64,000 nt of DNA. It comes from Pseudomonas vanderleydeniana. Its GTDB lineage: Bacteria; Pseudomonadota; Gammaproteobacteria; Pseudomonadales; Pseudomonadaceae. Within the stretch, counting starts at the first letter, position 1; each line of letters starts with the position of its first letter. Under the pieces are notes generated by a model. That model did no database searches and was not told the origin of the DNA. It worked only from the letters and a program-made list of their open reading frames with translations. Both the position numbers and the translations under genes were made by a program. Shown here piece by piece: positions 61,385 to 64,000 of this stretch. Where the stretch lies: contig NZ_CP077093.1 of assembly GCF_014268755.2 (NCBI RefSeq), positions 1,972,001-2,036,000 of the forward strand, given 5' to 3'.

Positions 61385-61897
61385 ATGGCGAAGAGCGAAG
61401 CAGCAGCGGCAAAAGAACCTGGCGGGAAAAGCAAACTCAAGCTGATTATCGTGATCGTGGCGGCCTTGTTGCTGGCTATCGGCTTGTCCGTGGGCGCGAC
61501 CTGGTACTTCATGCACAGTGCCCAGAGCAAACCTGCAGCGCAAGAGCACGCCGAGGCGGCTCCAACCGGCAAGCAGCCGGCGATCTACGAGCCGATGGCG
61601 CCCGCCTTCGTCGCCAACTTCAAGGATGCCAGCGGCCGCCAGCGCTACATGCAGGTGAGCATCACCCTGCTGGCGCGTAACCAGGCAGACCTGGACGCCC
61701 TGAAAGTCCATATGCCGGTGATCCGCAACAATCTGGTCATGCTCTTCTCCGGGCAGACCTACGAAACCCTCGCAACTCCGGTCGGCCAGGAACTGCTGCG
61801 CCAGAAAGCCACTGCCAGCGTGCAGGAAGTGGCCCAGAAGGAAATCGGCAAGGTCGTGGTCGAACAGTTGCTCTTCACTAACTACGTACTGCAGTAG
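61385..61897 (+). CDS. fliL: flagellar basal body-associated protein FliL
   Basis: A 170-residue inner-membrane protein that surrounds or supports the stators. One membrane helix at about residues 19-41 (LIIVIVAALLLAIGLSVGAT) and a periplasmic domain with YMQVSITLLARNQADLDALK and IRNNLVMLFSGQ. It follows the sigma54 promoter; fliM begins 9 bp later. Confidence 0.96.
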   Translation: MAKSEAAAAKEPGGKSKLKLIIVIVAALLLAIGLSVGATWYFMHSAQSKPAAQEHAEAAPTGKQPAIYEPMAPAFVANFKDASGRQRYMQVSITLLARNQADLDALKVHMPVIRNNLVMLFSGQTYETLATPVGQELLRQKATASVQEVAQKEIGKVVVEQLLFTNYVLQ

Positions 61898-61906
61898 GAT
61901 CTCGAC

Positions 61907-62875
61907 ATGGCCGTGCAGGACCTGCTGTCCCAGGATGAGATCGATGCCCTCTTGCATGGCGTCGACGACGGTCTGGTGCAGACCGAAAACGTTGCCGACC
62001 CTGGCAGCGTCAAAAGCTACGACCTGACCAGCCAGGATCGCATCGTCCGTGGACGCATGCCGACCCTGGAAATGATCAACGAGCGTTTCGCCCGCTACAC
62101 CCGTATCAGCATGTTCAACATGCTGCGTCGCTCCGCCGACGTGGCGGTGGGTGGGGTGCAGGTGATGAAGTTCGGCGAATACGTGCACTCGCTGTACGTG
62201 CCGACCAGCCTCAACCTGGTCAAGATCAAGCCGTTGCGCGGCACCGCGCTGTTCATCCTCGACGCCAAGCTGGTGTTCAAGCTGGTGGACAACTTCTTCG
62301 GTGGCGACGGGCGTCACGCCAAGATCGAAGGTCGTGAGTTCACCCCGACCGAGCTGCGCGTGGTGCGCATGGTGCTGGAGCAGGCCTTCATCGACCTGAA
62401 GGAAGCCTGGCAGGCGATCATGGAAGTCAATTTCGAGTACATCAACTCGGAAGTGAACCCGGCGATGGCCAACATCGTCGGCCCGAGCGAGGCGGTGGTG
62501 GTCTCCACCTTCCATATCGAACTCGACGGCGGCGGCGGCGACCTGCACGTGACCATGCCGTACTCGATGATCGAACCGGTGCGCGAGATGCTCGACGCCG
62601 GTTTCCAGTCCGACCTCGACGACCAGGACGAGCGCTGGGTCAAGGCCCTGCGCGAAGACGTGCTGGACGTGGCCGTGCCGCTCAGCGCCACCGTGGCCCG
62701 CCGTCAACTGCGCCTGCGGGACATCCTGCACATGCAGCCGGGTGACGTGATTCCGGTGGAGCTGCCGGAAGACATGATCATGCGTGCCAATGGCGTGCCG
62801 TCGTTCAAGGTCAAGCTCGGTTCCCACAAGGGCAACCTGGCATTGCAAGTGATTGAGCCGATCGAGCGCCGTTGA
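61907..62875 (+). CDS. fliM: flagellar motor switch protein FliM
   Basis: A 322-residue C-ring protein. The N-terminal CheY-P binding motif LLSQDEIDALLHG is at residues 5-17. The middle CheC-like domain contains NERFARYTRISMFNMLRRSA and DNFFGGDGRHAKIEGREFTP; the C-terminal SpoA domain has LQPGDVIPVELPED-like residues (MQPGDVIPVELPED). It is followed by fliN 53 bp later. Confidence 0.97.
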   Translation: MAVQDLLSQDEIDALLHGVDDGLVQTENVADPGSVKSYDLTSQDRIVRGRMPTLEMINERFARYTRISMFNMLRRSADVAVGGVQVMKFGEYVHSLYVPTSLNLVKIKPLRGTALFILDAKLVFKLVDNFFGGDGRHAKIEGREFTPTELRVVRMVLEQAFIDLKEAWQAIMEVNFEYINSEVNPAMANIVGPSEAVVVSTFHIELDGGGGDLHVTMPYSMIEPVREMLDAGFQSDLDDQDERWVKALREDVLDVAVPLSATVARRQLRLRDILHMQPGDVIPVELPEDMIMRANGVPSFKVKLGSHKGNLALQVIEPIERR

Positions 62876-62928
62876 GCGCTCGATCGGCATGTACCGTTAA
62901 CTGGGTTTCTGCCCGCCGAGGATGACTG

Positions 62929-63384
62929 ATGGCTGACGAACACGATATGAACGACCAGGCCCTGGCTGACGAATGGGCAGCCGCCCTGGAAGAGTCCGGC
63001 GAATCCGGCCAGGCCGATATCGACGCCTTGCTGGCTGCCGATGCGGCGACCGCCCCGGGCAACCGCCTGCCGATGGAAGAGTTCGGCAGTGTGCCGAAGA
63101 GCCACGAGCCGGTGACGCTCGATGGGCCGAACCTGGACGTGATCCTGGATATCCCGGTGTCGATTTCCATGGAGGTCGGCAGCACCGATATCAACATCCG
63201 CAACCTGCTGCAATTGAACCAGGGGTCGGTGATCGAGCTGGACCGCCTGGCCGGGGAGCCGCTGGACGTACTGGTCAACGGTACGCTGATCGCCCACGGT
63301 GAAGTGGTGGTGGTGAACGAGAAGTTCGGTATCCGTCTGACCGACGTGATCAGCCCGAGCGAACGTATCAAGAAGCTGCGCTGA
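62929..63384 (+). CDS. fliN: flagellar motor switch protein FliN
   Basis: A 151-residue FliN. The SpoA domain is at about residues 70-145 (ILDIPVSISMEVGSTDINIR, LLQLNQGSVIELDRLAGEPL, VVVNEKFGIRLTDVISPSER). The N-terminal 65 acidic residues are an extension typical of Pseudomonas. The fliO ATG directly follows its stop codon. Confidence 0.97.
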   Translation: MADEHDMNDQALADEWAAALEESGESGQADIDALLAADAATAPGNRLPMEEFGSVPKSHEPVTLDGPNLDVILDIPVSISMEVGSTDINIRNLLQLNQGSVIELDRLAGEPLDVLVNGTLIAHGEVVVVNEKFGIRLTDVISPSERIKKLR

Positions 63385-63834
63385 ATGAACAGGCTTCTCG
63401 GCACTCTGCTGTTGCTGCCTGTCACTGCGCTGGCGGCCGAGCCCGTGGCTACGGCGACTACAGCCACGGCCACGGCGGCGGTTGCACCGACGGTCGTTGG
63501 CGGGATGGCCGGGCAATTGACGCAGCTGGTGCTGGGCTTGTTGCTGGTGCTGGGCGTGATCTTCGCGCTCGCCTGGATGGTGCGCCGTGTGCAGCAGGCG
63601 GGGCCGGCAGGCAAGGGGCAGGTGATCGATATCATCGGTTCCCGGGCGCTCGGGCCGCGTGACCGGCTGGTGCTGGTGCAGGTCGGCAAGGAGCAGATCC
63701 TGCTGGGGCTGACGCCAGGCACGATCACTCCTCTGCACGTGCTCAAGGAGCCGGTGGAAACACCGAATGGCGAGCCGGCGACGCCGGAGTTCGCTCAACG
63801 GTTGATGGAATTGCTGGGTAAGGACAAGAAGTGA
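63385..63834 (+). CDS. fliO: flagellar biosynthetic protein FliO
   Basis: A 149-residue FliO, a scaffold for assembly of the FliPQR export gate. A signal-like N-terminus ([20 protein letters not shown]) and a membrane helix at about residues 46-67 ([20 protein letters not shown]) precede the cytoplasmic domain ([20 protein letters not shown]). The start abuts the fliN stop and its TGA overlaps the fliP ATG by one base. Confidence 0.95.
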   Translation: MNRLLGTLLLLPVTALAAEPVATATTATATAAVAPTVVGGMAGQLTQLVLGLLLVLGVIFALAWMVRRVQQAGPAGKGQVIDIIGSRALGPRDRLVLVQVGKEQILLGLTPGTITPLHVLKEPVETPNGEPATPEFAQRLMELLGKDKK

Positions 63835-64000
63835 TGGTTGCGTTGCGTTTCATCCTGACCCTGGCACTGGTGCTCGCCACGCCACTGGCGTTCGGCGCCG
63901 ATCCGCTGTCGATTCCGGCGGTCACCCTCGGTACGGGAGCCAACGGCCAGCAGGAGTACTCGGTCAGCCTGCAGATCCTGCTGATCATGACGGCGCTGAG
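63834..64000 (+). CDS. fliP: flagellar export gate protein FliP (3' end missing)
   Basis: The first 55 codons are in the window: a signal peptide ([20 protein letters not shown], cleaved near FGA), then [20 protein letters not shown] and [14 protein letters not shown], the start of the first membrane segment. This matches the FliP N-terminus in Pseudomonas. The ATG at 63834 shares its A with the fliO stop. The rest, and fliQ, fliR and flhB, should follow outside the window. Confidence 0.93.
   Translation, partial: MVALRFILTLALVLATPLAFGADPLSIPAVTLGTGANGQQEYSVSLQILLIMTAL

Overview
This 64 kb window is a GC-rich chromosomal segment of a Pseudomonas, most likely of the P. fluorescens group. Reasons: the rnm-yciO-scpA-scpB-rluB block, the phhR/phhABC phenylalanine catabolic locus, a polar-flagellum gene order (flgFGHIJKL, fliC-flaG-fliDST-fleQ-fleSR-fliEFGHIJ) that carries an HsbA/HsbR/HptB-like signalling unit before fliK, several REP-type palindromes, and protein sequences that closely match Pseudomonas members of these families as I know them. 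I saw no transposase, phage gene, CRISPR array, tRNA or rRNA.

Layout. 1-4789: tail of a PHP-domain nuclease gene, yciO, scpA, scpB and rluB, all on +. 4790-9228: aroP-type aromatic amino acid permease with a long leader, arfB, an MFS transporter on -, and two very small genes on -. 9389-13734: phenylalanine to tyrosine catabolism (phhA, phhB, phhC on -) divergent from its TyrR-family regulator phhR. 13955-22448: the sigma54-type operon flgFGHIJKL. 22565-42866: a flagellin glycosylation island of 16 genes. 43099-64000: fliC, flaG, fliD, fliS, fliT-like, fleQ, fleS, fleR, fliEFGHIJ, the hsbA/hsbR/hptB-like genes, fliK, fliLMNO and the start of fliP.

The island is the most distinctive part. It holds two very large multi-domain glycosyltransferases that share a paralogous core but differ at their ends. 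Between them is a five-gene CDP-sugar module (cytidylyltransferase, 4,6-dehydratase, epimerase, C-methyltransferase, reductase) that predicts a branched C-methyl 6-deoxyhexose carried by CDP. A pseudaminic acid operon follows (pseB, pseC, a methylase, pseF, a fused pseG-pseH, pseI), then a ketoacyl-ACP synthase III-like enzyme, a compact Maf-type glycosyltransferase and a 90-residue protein translationally coupled to it. Together these imply a flagellin decorated with two unrelated sugar types.

Regulation visible in the sequence: five good sigma54 -24/-12 promoters (before flgF, fleS, fliE, fliK and fliL), two sigma28 promoters (before fliC and fliS), a pair of PhhR-like boxes 73 bp apart between phhA and phhR, and several intrinsic terminators, one of them directly in front of the Maf gene.
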